In this document: positions 17,492-25,381 of the stretch, piece after piece
Numbering within the stretch: the first letter of the stretch is position 1
Layout of the letters: every line of letters starts with the position of its first letter
NCBI GenBank assembly: GCA_013204985.1
Contig: JABMLG010000013.1
Span: forward strand, 1 to 46,969
Length of the DNA: 46,969 bases
Origin: Microbacteriaceae bacterium VKM Ac-2855
GTDB lineage: Bacteria > Actinomycetota > Actinomycetes > Actinomycetales > Microbacteriaceae
Direction of reading: 5' to 3'
Notes under the pieces: model-generated
Database searches by the model: none
The model's input: the letters and a program-made list of their open reading frames with translations, nothing else
Told to the model about the DNA's origin: nothing
Position numbers and translations under genes: made by a program

Positions 17492-19105
17492 GAGTTCGCC
17501 GGCGGGTGGGTCGGCGGGTTCGAGGTCGTAGTGCTCGCCGATGGCCTGCACGAAGACGCGTCGGCGCAGCTCGTCGGCGCGCGCACGCTCGGCACGGAGC
17601 GCCTTCACCAGACTCAGAGCGATCCCGATCATCACCACGCTGAACGGGAGCGCCGTGATGATCGCGGCGGTCTTCAGCGCATCCAGCCCACCCGAGAGCA
17701 GCAGGGCGATCGCCACCAGAGCGGTCGCGACGGCCCAGAACACGCGGATCCACGCCTTCGGCTCGACATCGCCGCCCGTCGACAGCATGCCCAGCACCAG
17801 AGCGCCCGAGTCGGAGGAGGTGATGAAGAACAGCGCCACCAGCAGCATCGCGCCGACCGCCGCGATCGCGCCGCTGGGCAGACCCTGCAACATCAGGAAC
17901 AACGAGCCGTTCGTGTCGATGCTGCCGTCCGCGCCGACGAGCCCGCCGCCACCCTCCAGCTCGCGGTGCAGCGCGGTGCCGCCGAGCACGGCGAACCAGA
18001 GGAACGTCATCAGCGTCGGCACCAGCAGCACGCCGAAGACGAACTCGCGCACGGTCCGGCCCTTCGAGATCCGAGCGATGAAGATGCCCACGAAGGGCGC
18101 CCACGACATCCACCAGCCCCAGTAGAACGTGGTCCACGCGGCCTGCCAGGCGCTGCCCTCCTCGCCGGAGTAGGCGCTCACGGTGAAGGTCAGGCCGACG
18201 ACGTTCTGCAGGTACGTGCCGATGGACTGCACGAACTCGCGCAGCAGGAACGGCGTCGGCCCGAACAGCAGGACGTACACCAGCACCAGTGCGGCGAGCA
18301 CGATGTTGATGTTCGAGAGCCACTTCATGCCCTTCTGCACACCCGAGACGAGCGAGAAGATCGTGACTGCGGTGATCGCGACGATCAGCCCGATCTGCAC
18401 CGTCGTGTCGGGTTCGGCGACCCCGATGGCGGCGAGGCCGGCCGAGATCTGCAGGACCCCGAGGCCGAGGGAGGTCGCGACACCGAAGAGAGTACCGACG
18501 ATGGCGATCACGTCGATGGCGTTGCCCCACGCTCCGCGCACCCGCGAGCCGAGCAGCGGCTCGAGCGCCCAGCGGATCGAGACGGGTCGGCGGCGGCGGT
18601 GCACGGCATAGGCGATGCCCAACCCGACGATGACGTAGACCGCCCAGGCGTGCACGCCCCAGTGCAGGTAGGTCTGGCTGATCGCCTGTTGCGCGAGCTG
18701 CACCGGCGTTCCGTTGACGCCGGGGCGCGGATCCGCGAAGTGCGCGAGCGGCTCGGAGACGCCGTAGAAGACGAGGCCGATGCCCATCCCGGCCGCGAAG
18801 AGCATCGAGAACCACGAGAGCAGGCCGAACTCTGGGCGGTCGTCGTCGCGACCGAGTCGGGTGAGGCCGAGGCGGCTGAAGCCGAGCACCAGGGCCAGCG
18901 CGACGAATACGGCGATCAGGGCGACGTAGTACCAGCCGAAGCCATCGACGATCGTCGACTGGATTCCGGCGAACAGCGCCGTGGCCGCCTCGGGGGCGAT
19001 CATGGCGAAGGCCACGAAGGCGAAGATGATGCCCGCAGCGGGCCAGAACACCCAGGGCGCGATGGCCCGGCGGGCCGAGGGATCAGGGGAGACGTTCGAG
19101 ACCAT
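17474..19105 (-). CDS. BCCT-family betaine/carnitine/choline transporter
   Basis: 543-residue inner-membrane transporter of the BetP/BetT family, which takes up compatible solutes such as glycine betaine or choline with Na+ or H+. About twelve helices. Signature pieces are present: the glycine-rich GMGIGLVFYGVSEPLAHF, HWGVHAWAVYVIVGLGIAYA, the substrate-box WTTFYWGWWMSWAPFVGIFIA (shown in two parts in the protein), FFITSSDSGALVLGML, and TGGDVEPKAWIRVFW. The charged ~40-residue C-terminal tail is where family members sense osmotic stress. ATG 19105 is preferred over a GTG at 19114 because a TAGCGT box lies 7 nt upstream of the ATG. No betaine-synthesis genes are adjacent. Confidence 0.95.
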   Translation of the reverse strand: MVSNVSPDPSARRAIAPWVFWPAAGIIFAFVAFAMIAPEAATALFAGIQSTIVDGFGWYYVALIAVFVALALVLGFSRLGLTRLGRDDDRPEFGLLSWFSMLFAAGMGIGLVFYGVSEPLAHFADPRPGVNGTPVQLAQQAISQTYLHWGVHAWAVYVIVGLGIAYAVHRRRRPVSIRWALEPLLGSRVRGAWGNAIDVIAIVGTLFGVATSLGLGVLQISAGLAAIGVAEPDTTVQIGLIVAITAVTIFSLVSGVQKGMKWLSNINIVLAALVLVYVLLFGPTPFLLREFVQSIGTYLQNVVGLTFTVSAYSGEEGSAWQAAWTTFYWGWWMSWAPFVGIFIARISKGRTVREFVFGVLLVPTLMTFLWFAVLGGTALHRELEGGGGLVGADGSIDTNGSLFLMLQGLPSGAIAAVGAMLLVALFFITSSDSGALVLGMLSTGGDVEPKAWIRVFWAVATALVAIALLLSGGLDALKTAAIITALPFSVVMIGIALSLVKALRAERARADELRRRVFVQAIGEHYDLEPADPPAGELAGPHR

Positions 19106-19112
19106 CCGATCC

Positions 19113-19118
19113 ACGCTA
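19113..19118 (-). promoter_or_regulatory. -10 box of leaderless promoter for BCCT transporter
   Basis: TAGCGT on the minus strand, 7 nt before the ATG at 19105. No ribosome site is present. Confidence 0.5.
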
Positions 19119-19202
19119 CGTGGCCCCGCGCGCGCTGGCCACTTCGCGCCGTCGCGGCCCTCGTGTTATGGCCGCCCCCTTACGTGAACTTCTCGCACGG
19201 CA

Positions 19203-19760
19203 TCAGGCGGCGACGACGCGGCGCCGCGGCGCGAGGCCCCGGGCCACACCCGCGCGTTCGAGGCGACGGGCGATCACGATGCCCAGCGCCGTGAAGCCCG
19301 AGACGCTCGCCACGAGCACCGCGACGAACAGCACCTGAGCCCACACCGGCACCGTGGCGAGGCCGAAGGCCGCCCAGGCGCTCCACGCGTACAGCGAGCC
19401 GAGCAGTACCGCCGAGAGCTGGAACAGCCACGCCGACCAGACCCGGTAGAGCGCCAGGGCGAAGAAGATCTCCATCGCGACCCCCACCATCAGCGTCGTC
19501 ACGACTGCGCTCGCGCCGTACGGCGTCAGCGGGATGTTGATCAGCCCCGCGATCAGCGAGGTCAGGATGCCTGCGAGCGGTCGGCGGATCAGGGCCAACG
19601 CGATCACGACCGGCAGCATCCACACCCCCACGAGCGCGCCGTAGGCGATGGGCGCGATCGGAGCGAGGATCGCTGCGAGGTGATTCGTCGGCACCAGCAG
19701 GATGCCGCCGGCCGCTCCGATCGCGGCGCAGGTCATCAGGTATCGGGTGGTCAGCTTCAC
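19203..19760 (-). CDS. ECF transporter S component, YkoE-like
   Basis: 185-residue integral membrane protein with about six helices and almost no soluble domain. It gives substrate specificity to the ECF transporter encoded by the two upstream genes. The sequence AAGGILLVPTNHLAAILAPI and GLINIPLTPYGASAVVTTLM fits the YkoE group of S components, known for thiamine precursors (hydroxymethylpyrimidine) in Bacillus. The C-terminal tail is basic. The start is GTG 19760 with AAAGG about 9 nt upstream. It is the last gene of the operon (40-nt gap from the T component). The promoter of the operon carries an iron-box-like palindrome and no visible thiamine riboswitch, so the substrate may not be thiamine-related. 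Confidence 0.75.
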   Translation of the reverse strand: MKLTTRYLMTCAAIGAAGGILLVPTNHLAAILAPIAPIAYGALVGVWMLPVVIALALIRRPLAGILTSLIAGLINIPLTPYGASAVVTTLMVGVAMEIFFALALYRVWSAWLFQLSAVLLGSLYAWSAWAAFGLATVPVWAQVLFVAVLVASVSGFTALGIVIARRLERAGVARGLAPRRRVVAA

Positions 19761-19800
19761 GGTGTCGAGCCTTTCGGGATGAGCGGATCCGGGCGCCGGG

Positions 19801-20571
19801 TCACTGCGGAGCTCCCAGCGGCACGGTGAGGAAGAGCGCAGCGGTCAGCGCCCAGAAGGCCAGGAGGAAGGTGGTGTCGCGGGCGCGGAAGGGCACCTCG
19901 TAGCGCTCGGTGCGCGTCGGGTGCGCGCCGAAGGCACGCGCATCCATCGACAGGGCGACCCGCTCGGCGTGGCGGATGGCGCTCGCCAGCAGCGGCACGG
20001 CGTAGCCGACGTTGCGGCGCACCGCCGCGATCGGCCCCGGCCCGCCGGACATTCCGCGCACGCGGTGCGCCTTGCGGATGGTCTCGAGCTCGGAGCCGAA
20101 GCGCGGCACGAAACGGAACGCGGCCAAGGCGGTGTAGCCGATCCGGTAGGGCACCCGCAGCTGCTGCACCATCGCGCGCACGACGTCCGGCCCGGTCGAG
20201 GTCATCCCACCGATCAGCGACAGGGTCAGGATGCTCAACACGCGCAGCGCCGTGGTGCCGCCGACGACGAGCGCCCCCGCGTGCAACGACCACGGGCCGA
20301 TGCCGACGAGCACGGCGGTGTCGGCGACGCGCGCCGGGTCGACCCAGACGGCGAAGCCGAGAGTCATCAGTGCGGCGGCCGCAGGAAGCCCGACGAACAC
20401 GAACAGTGCCAGTCGCGCAGTCAGCCCGCCGCCGAGGGCGAGCAGCAGCAGCGCCAGAACGGTGAAGATCAGCGGCAGGGTCGGCTGATCCGTGAACACC
20501 AGCAGCACCACCACCGGCATCGTCGCCGCCAGCTTGGCGAGCGGATTCAGGCGCCGCAGGAACCCCGTCAC
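19801..20571 (-). CDS. ECF transporter T component (EcfT/CbiQ family)
   Basis: 256-residue transmembrane scaffold that couples the ATPases to the S component. N-terminal RRLNPLAKLAATMPVVVLLV is the typical EcfT opening. Helices fill residues ~15-125. Cytoplasmic coupling helices carry the family Ala-Arg-Gly-like motif region ETIRKAHRVRGMSG and AIRHAERVALSMDARAFGA. The start is GTG 20571, overlapping the ATPase stop by 4 nt (GTGA), so translation is coupled. Confidence 0.9.
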   Translation of the reverse strand: MTGFLRRLNPLAKLAATMPVVVLLVFTDQPTLPLIFTVLALLLLALGGGLTARLALFVFVGLPAAAALMTLGFAVWVDPARVADTAVLVGIGPWSLHAGALVVGGTTALRVLSILTLSLIGGMTSTGPDVVRAMVQQLRVPYRIGYTALAAFRFVPRFGSELETIRKAHRVRGMSGGPGPIAAVRRNVGYAVPLLASAIRHAERVALSMDARAFGAHPTRTERYEVPFRARDTTFLLAFWALTAALFLTVPLGAPQ

Positions 20572-22241
20572 GTGCGCACCATCGCCTGCAGCTGAGTCAG
20601 GCGGGTGACGCCCCGCCAGCCGGGGAGCCCGCGTGTCGCCTGAGCCAGCGGCGGCAGCCGCAGCCCGGCCTCGACCAGCGTGTCGTCGGCCAGGATCTCG
20701 GCGGTCGGCGCGTGTCGCACCACCCGCCCGTCCCGCATCACGACCACGTGCGTGGCGACCTCGGCCACCAGCTGCAGGTCGTGCGTGACCGCGATCACCG
20801 TGGTGCCCTCGGAGCGCAGCTCGGTCAGCAGCGCGATCAGTTCGGCGGCGCGTTCACGGTCCTGCCCGAACGTCGGCTCGTCGAGCGCGAGCACCCGCGC
20901 CCCGCCGATCAGCGCCGTCGCCACCGAGAGGCGGCGCTTCTGCCCGCCCGACAGGAGGAAGGGATGCCGCTCGCCGAGCCCGGCGAGGCCGAGCCGCGCG
21001 AGCATCCGCTCGACCGTCTCGTCGATGTTGTCGGCGCGCTGCAGCTCCAGGCCGTGCCGCAACTCCTCCGTCACCGTCGAGCGGATGAACTGGTGCTCCG
21101 GGTTCTGGAAGACGAAGCCGACGCGACGCGAAGACTCCCGAGCTGCGGCCGTCGCCGGGTCGAGCCCGTCGACACGGATGCGCCCCTTCGGCGCGGGGGA
21201 GACGCCGGCGATGGCCTGCAGCAGAGTCGTTTTGCCCGCACCGTTCACTCCGACGATCGCGGTGAAGCTGCCGGCGTCGATCCGCAGCGAGACGTCGTTC
21301 AGGATGCGCGTGCCGCGGCGGGCGACCGACAGCCCCGTCACCTGCACGACGGGCTCGGCGGTGGACGGTGCCAGCGGAGGCGTCGCTGTGGGCGGCTCGA
21401 TCTCGGCCAGCAGCACGGCCAGTTCGCTCGGAGTGAGCGGCAACTCGGCGATCTCGGCCCCCGCCGCACGCAGCGCGAGCGCGGCGAGGGTGGCCGAGGG
21501 CAGCCACACGCCCAGCGCGATCAACTCGGCCGCCCGAGTCGTCATCACCTCGCGCGCCGGACCGGCCACGACGGGGCGCCCCCAGGCGTCGATGACCACG
21601 ACCCGGTCGACGATCGGCATCGCGGCGTCGAGGTTGTGCTCGATCAACACGATGCCGTGCTCGCGGCTCGCGGCCAGCTGGGCCAGAGCCGCGTAGACCT
21701 CCTCGATCCCGGCCGGGTCGAGGTTCGCGGTCGGCTCGTCGAACACCAGCAGCCGGGTGCGCATCGCGAGGGCACAGGCGATGGCGAGGCGCTGCTTGCC
21801 GCCACCCGAGAGCCGATCCGGGTCGTCGGCGCGACGTTCCCAGAGCCCGACCCGGCGCAGCGCGTCCTCGGCGCGCCGCAGCACCTCGTCGCGCGGAACC
21901 AGCAGGTTCTCGGGGCCGAAGCAGACCTCGTCGAACACGCTCGCGGTGACGATCTGCGCGTCCGGATCCTGGAACACCATCGACACGTGTTCGCTCAGCC
22001 GGGCGACACTCGCGATCGCGGTGTCCAGGCCGTCAACGGTGACGGATCCGCTGAGCTCGGCTTCGACGTCGTGCGGGATCAGCCCGTTCAGTGCCAGCGC
22101 GAGCGTCGATTTGCCGCTGCCGGAGGGGCCGAGCAGCAGCACGACCTCGCCCGGAGCGACGTCGAAGCTGACGCCGTCGGGTGCTGCGTGCTCCGATTCC
22201 TCGTAGCGGATCCGCACGTCGGTGGCGGAGAGTCCGGTCAT
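20568..22241 (-). CDS. ECF transporter ATP-binding protein with two fused ABC domains
   Basis: 557 residues holding both ATPases of an ECF transporter in one chain, as in YkoD. Domain 1 (~1-235): Walker A GPSGSGKST, GFGPENL-type loop (FDEVCFGPENLLVPRDEV), LSGGGKQRLAIACALAM, Walker B LLVFDEPTANLD, and H-loop IVLIEHNLD. Domain 2 (~300-557): Walker A GVNGAGKTT, Q-loop GFVFQNPEHQFI, LSGGQKRRLSVATALI, Walker B VLALDEPTFGQD, and VIAVTHDLQL. Both sites look catalytically complete. ATG 22241 has AGGAG about 5-8 nt upstream. It is the first gene of the operon, followed by T and S. Confidence 0.94.
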   Translation of the reverse strand: MTGLSATDVRIRYEESEHAAPDGVSFDVAPGEVVLLLGPSGSGKSTLALALNGLIPHDVEAELSGSVTVDGLDTAIASVARLSEHVSMVFQDPDAQIVTASVFDEVCFGPENLLVPRDEVLRRAEDALRRVGLWERRADDPDRLSGGGKQRLAIACALAMRTRLLVFDEPTANLDPAGIEEVYAALAQLAASREHGIVLIEHNLDAAMPIVDRVVVIDAWGRPVVAGPAREVMTTRAAELIALGVWLPSATLAALALRAAGAEIAELPLTPSELAVLLAEIEPPTATPPLAPSTAEPVVQVTGLSVARRGTRILNDVSLRIDAGSFTAIVGVNGAGKTTLLQAIAGVSPAPKGRIRVDGLDPATAAARESSRRVGFVFQNPEHQFIRSTVTEELRHGLELQRADNIDETVERMLARLGLAGLGERHPFLLSGGQKRRLSVATALIGGARVLALDEPTFGQDRERAAELIALLTELRSEGTTVIAVTHDLQLVAEVATHVVVMRDGRVVRHAPTAEILADDTLVEAGLRLPPLAQATRGLPGWRGVTRLTQLQAMVRT

Positions 22242-22271
22242 GACGCTCCTGCGGGCTCGGGGGACGAGCCA

Positions 22272-22300
22272 ACGTTACTGAGGCAAGGCTTGCCTCACAA
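22272..22300 (-). promoter_or_regulatory. ECF operon promoter with embedded DtxR/IdeR-like operator
   Basis: Minus-strand -35 TTGTGA (22295-22300), 17-nt spacer, -10 TAACGT (22272-22277). The spacer region is a perfect 9-1-9 palindrome, TGAGGCAAGGCTTGCCTCA on the plus strand (22279-22297). It agrees with the DtxR/IdeR consensus TTAGGTTAGGCTAACCTAA at 13 of 19 positions, with the same 9-1-9 layout. Confidence 0.6.
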
Positions 22301-22332
22301 GTGCGGCGCGCCACCCGCTTCGATCGCCGCCC

Positions 22333-22392
22333 CCTGCCGACGAGAAGATGCAGGCCAACCCTCCAGAAGTCCTGCACCTTCTCGCCGGCAGG
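22333..22392. terminator. Family A intergenic palindrome (copy 3)
   Basis: Outer arms CCTGCCG / CGGCAGG, then CGAGAAG / CTTCTCG and TGCAGG / CCTGCA with single mismatches between blocks and a 16-nt loop. It lies downstream of the GAPDH stop (minus strand). Confidence 0.7.
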
Positions 22393-22406
22393 CGAGCCGC
22401 GACCTG

Positions 22407-23867
22407 CTACGCGGTGGTCAGCGCGCGGGCGTCCGCGCCGCGGAAGGTCGGCGGATGCACGTGCGCCAGCTCCTCGATCACGCGGATCACCTGCGACGAG
22501 TAGCCGTACTCGTTGTCGTACCAGACGTAGAGCACCGCGTTCCGACCGTCGACCTGCGTGGCCAGGCCATCGACGATGCCGGCCTGTCGCGAGCCGAGGA
22601 AGTCGGTCGAGACCACCTCGGGGCTTTCGACGTAGCCGATCTGGCGTTGCAGCGGCGAGTGCAGCGAGAGCGAGCGGAGGTAGGCGTTCAGCTCGGCGGC
22701 CGTCGTCGGCTCGTCGAGTGTGAGCGCGAGCACCGCGATCGACACGTCCGGGGTCGGCACGCGGATCGCGGATCCGGTGAGCTTGCCGAGCAGCTCGGGG
22801 ACCGCCTTCGTCACGGCCTTCGCCGCCCCCGTCTCCGTGATGACCATGTTCAGTGTGGCGGCGCGTCCGCGGCGGGAGCCCTTGTGGAAGTTGTCGATCA
22901 GGTTCTGGTCGTTCGTCGACGAGTGCACCGTCTCGATGTGGCCGTGCGCGATGCCGAAGCGTTCCTGGATCGCGTGCATCACCGGAGCCACGGCGTTGGT
23001 CGTGCACGACGCCGCCGAGAGGATGGTGTCGTCCTCGGTGATCGTGTCGTGGTTGATGCCGTGCACGATGTTCTTGATCGCGCCCTTACCGGGCGCGGTG
23101 AGCAGCACCCGCGAGACGCCGCGGCTCTCGAGGTGGCGACGCAGTCCCTCCTCGTCGCGCCAGCGCCCGGTGTTGTCGACCACGATCGCGTCGTCGATGC
23201 CGAAGCTCGTGTAGTCGATCGCGCCCGGGTCGTCGGAGTAGATCACCTGGATCGGGCAGCCGTTGGCGTGGATGGTGTTGGTCGTCTCGTCGAGCGTGAT
23301 CGTGCCGGCGAACGGCCCGTGCACGGAGTCGCGTCGCAGCAGGCTCGCGCGCTTGACCAAGTCGTCCTCAGAACCGCGGCGCACCACCACGGCACGCAGA
23401 CGCAGGGCACCGCCGACACCGGAGTGCGCGATCAGGATGCGCGCCAGAAGGCGGCCGATGCGCCCGAATCCGTAGAGCACGACGTCGCGGGGCTCGGCGC
23501 CGGCGCCGTTGCCGCCGACCACGGCGCCCAACAGCCCGTGCAGGTACTCGGGCAGTGGCAGTCCGGATGCGCGCTGCGCTGCGAGGACGACGGGCACGTC
23601 GATCGACGCGGGCCCGGGGTTGAGCGCCAGCACGGCCTGCAGCAGCTCGAAGGTGTGCTCCAGCGGCAGCTCCGCGTCCACGTGCCGGGCGTAGCGGTGC
23701 GCCTTCACGATCTCGATCGGCGACTTGTTGATCAGGCTGCGCCCGTAGACCGAGGGAACGACGGCGTTGTCGCGGTGCAGGCGCCCGATCAAGGGGATGA
23801 GGTTCTCGGCGATCGCGAGCTTGCCCGACCAATCGGCGAGGGAGCGGTCGTAACTGTCCTGGGGCAC
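22407..23867 (-). CDS. gap: Glyceraldehyde-3-phosphate dehydrogenase, long form
   Basis: 486 residues from the GTG at 23867, which has AGGAG about 8 nt upstream. The open frame continues 92 codons further but without family-like sequence. NAD(P)-binding GFGRIGR at 133-139; catalytic Cys288 in SAASCTTNAVAPVMH; phosphate-site segment EVVSTDFLGS; C-terminal WYDNEYGYSSQVI. It interconverts glyceraldehyde 3-phosphate and 1,3-bisphosphoglycerate. The ~125-residue extension before the Rossmann fold separates it from the usual ~335-residue glycolytic GAPDH and matches the long GapB-type enzymes of actinobacteria, described as NADP-preferring and gluconeogenic in Corynebacterium. The cofactor preference here is inference. 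Monocistronic; a family A hairpin follows the stop. Confidence 0.93.
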   Translation of the reverse strand: MPQDSYDRSLADWSGKLAIAENLIPLIGRLHRDNAVVPSVYGRSLINKSPIEIVKAHRYARHVDAELPLEHTFELLQAVLALNPGPASIDVPVVLAAQRASGLPLPEYLHGLLGAVVGGNGAGAEPRDVVLYGFGRIGRLLARILIAHSGVGGALRLRAVVVRRGSEDDLVKRASLLRRDSVHGPFAGTITLDETTNTIHANGCPIQVIYSDDPGAIDYTSFGIDDAIVVDNTGRWRDEEGLRRHLESRGVSRVLLTAPGKGAIKNIVHGINHDTITEDDTILSAASCTTNAVAPVMHAIQERFGIAHGHIETVHSSTNDQNLIDNFHKGSRRGRAATLNMVITETGAAKAVTKAVPELLGKLTGSAIRVPTPDVSIAVLALTLDEPTTAAELNAYLRSLSLHSPLQRQIGYVESPEVVSTDFLGSRQAGIVDGLATQVDGRNAVLYVWYDNEYGYSSQVIRVIEELAHVHPPTFRGADARALTTA

Positions 23868-24114
23868 CGGTGTTCTCCTGGGATCGAGGAAAAGAGTCGG
23901 ATTTCCCGTGTCCGTCGAGGTCGTCGCGGGGGAAGAATCCGTGTTCCTCCATCGTGGCGGGGATGTGCGACCGGTCGCCGTGCATCCGGGTGTCAAAAAC
24001 ACAGTGATTTGCTTCAGCGTCAACACCGGATGCGGTTGGTCCCGTCGCCGGGGTGCGTCGGCTCCTCCCCAGGAGCGAATCGGGCGGAAGTCGCCGCGGG
24101 CTGCCGCACCCTCG

Positions 24115-24120
24115 TAGCGT
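24115..24120 (+). promoter_or_regulatory. -10 box of leaderless promoter before a truncated gene
   Basis: TAGCGT, 7 nt before the ATG at 24128, the same arrangement as intact leaderless genes in this window. Confidence 0.5.
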
Positions 24121-24127
24121 CGGACCC

Positions 24128-24283
24128 ATGAACGATCCATCATCGCTGCAGGGCTGGTTCACGCTGGCCGCGCTTTCTGTGGGCCCGCCTCGGTCAAAGA
24201 AACGGCAACCCCTCTCGACGGGTTGCCGTTTCTTTGACACTCAAGAATCGGCAACCCCTCTCGACGGGTTGCCGTTTCTTTGA
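24128..24283 (+). pseudogene. Truncated gene start running into the family C array
   Basis: The ATG at 24128 opens MNDPSSLQGWFTLAALSVGP, a natural-looking protein start, but after about 21 codons the frame enters the 46-bp repeats. It then translates hairpin DNA for 30 codons to a stop at 24281-24283. The promoter and start of an older gene appear to survive while the body has been lost at the repeat junction. The original product is unknown. A 51-residue peptide could in principle still be made. Confidence 0.45.
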
Positions 24284-24376
24284 CGCTCAATCAACGGCAA
24301 CCCCTCTCGATGGGTTGCCGTTTCTTTGACGCTCAAGAATCGGCAACCCCTATCTACGGGTTGCCGTTTCTTTGAC
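24193..24376. repeat. Family C tandem array: four 46-bp hairpin repeats
   Basis: Four units of exactly 46 bp (24193-24238, 24239-24284, 24285-24330, 24331-24376). Each has the core CGGCAACCCC ... GGGTTGCCG and ends TTTCTTTGAC. The first unit has fully pairing outer arms (GTCAAAGAAA / TTTCTTTGAC). In units 2-4 the left arm has drifted to CTCAAGAAT or CTCAATCAA while the right half stays unchanged. Loops are CTCTCGAC, CTCTCGAC, CTCTCGAT and CTATCTAC-like. The same unit occurs singly at 8308-8353. Confidence 0.92.
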
Positions 24377-24416
24377 GCTCAATCCCAGGCCCTCGCGTGC
24401 GGATCCGCCGGGATCT
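24374..24416 (-). pseudogene. Decayed copy of the chorismate mutase 3' end
   Basis: Read on the minus strand, these 43 nt match the end of the chorismate mutase gene (8268-8310) at 36 positions by hand alignment. They translate in the same frame to IPADPHARAWD-stop, against IPADPPASA-stop in the intact gene. As at 8308, the family C hairpin follows directly, so the matched block is 'gene tail plus terminator'. No further chorismate mutase sequence is recognisable beyond 24416. Confidence 0.65.
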
Positions 24417-24604
24417 TCTTGCAGCAGCCGACCGCGCGCTCTTCGCGCACGCCCAGGCGGTGGGATGACCGTCGTCACTCACGAGGCATCTCCCCCGTGC
24501 GCTCGCAACCTCGTCTTGATTCCAAAGGCGTGCGAGGCCGCGGGTGTGTCGTTGTGTGGTGGAAGCCGCAGGCATGCAGTTGGAGTTCCGTCCGTAGGTG
24601 TCGA

Positions 24605-25381
24605 TCAGTCCGTACGCGCGACAAGTCTCTCCAACAGCGCTCCGAAGACCTCCGCGGGAATCTGGTCCGCCCCGATCACGACTCCCATGCGCAGTGCGCG
24701 AGCCAAGGCGTGCAGCGAACGGCTGGCGTCTTTGCGCGATCCGCTCAGCGGCTCCGCGCGAAGGCTCCACCCACCGATCTCTTCTGATCCATACGCGTTG
24801 GCGATGTGCAGCAAAGAGTAGAGGTCCTCCACATCCTTTGACGCGCGGCGCGAACTGTACGAGAGGGCCTTCAAGACGACCGCCGCCTCGACCCCGGGAA
24901 CTCGGACTTCAAGCCGTTGGTGGTCGCCGTCGAGCTGCGTCACCCCCACATCGACCGTGAGAGCGTGTCCGTGCAGCGCGAGGTGGAGACCAGGCACCGC
25001 ATCGAACGCGCGGCCTCCGTACTCGGCCGCCGCAAACTCGCCCGACGGCGATGGCACGAGTAAGTCGACCACCATACGGTCGGGATCAACACCTTTCGTA
25101 TAGCGGTTTCCCGATTCTTCTTTGTAACCCGCGGAGCTGAGTTGCTCGTGAATCCTGCCGGATGCGGCTATAGCAGGGGCGATCCCCGCGTCGGTGTCAG
25201 CTGTTCGGCGGATCTCGACTCCCGCGACAGGGAAGGCCGTCGTCAAGATCGACACCATCTGACCGCCGACGATGCAGCTCGAGTCATCGGCATCGAGTAT
25301 CCGAGCCACATCGATAAGTGAGCGCAGAGCGAGGTCGTCCACCTTCGAGACTGCGATGAGCTCAGCCGCTCGAACGCTCAT
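24605..25381 (-). CDS. Putative nucleotidyltransferase toxin (AbiEii/type IV TA-like)
   Basis: 258 residues from the ATG at 25381, which overlaps the upstream stop (ATGA); a GTG at 25396 is the alternative. The nucleotidyltransferase-fold pattern is visible: Gly39-Gly40 (SSCIVGGQMVSILTTAF), then RRTADTD (58-64) with Asp62 and Asp64, and a third acidic residue Asp106 in RMVVDLLVP. A later KALSYSSRRASKDVEDLYSL (171-190) matches the K...RxKD..DL helix of AbiEii-like proteins. Members of that family transfer nucleotides to RNA or other targets and stop growth. It is the second gene of a coupled pair with a winged-helix partner, and base composition is lower in G+C than the neighbours. Family assignment is from motifs only; an orphan nucleotidyltransferase with another role is possible. 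Confidence 0.6.
   Translation of the reverse strand: MSVRAAELIAVSKVDDLALRSLIDVARILDADDSSCIVGGQMVSILTTAFPVAGVEIRRTADTDAGIAPAIAASGRIHEQLSSAGYKEESGNRYTKGVDPDRMVVDLLVPSPSGEFAAAEYGGRAFDAVPGLHLALHGHALTVDVGVTQLDGDHQRLEVRVPGVEAAVVLKALSYSSRRASKDVEDLYSLLHIANAYGSEEIGGWSLRAEPLSGSRKDASRSLHALARALRMGVVIGADQIPAEVFGALLERLVARTD

Noticed and set aside
22242-22332. TPP riboswitch before the ECF operon
   Set aside because: The conserved aptamer blocks are not visible on the minus strand, and the leader between -10 and ATG is only about 30 nt.
20712-24131. Very long plus-strand open frame (1139 codons) and similar long Arg/His-rich frames, e.g. 3531-5477 minus and 14200-16431 minus
   Set aside because: They lie antisense to clear ABC, GAPDH, permease and BNR genes; composition is typical of shadow frames in G+C-rich DNA.
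23868-24143. 92-codon N-terminal extension of GAPDH
   Set aside because: The extension is unlike the family, crosses an A/T-rich gap, and the GTG at 23867 has a good ribosome site.
24193-24376. CRISPR array
   Set aside because: The units are contiguous 46-bp palindromes without unique spacers, and there are no cas genes.
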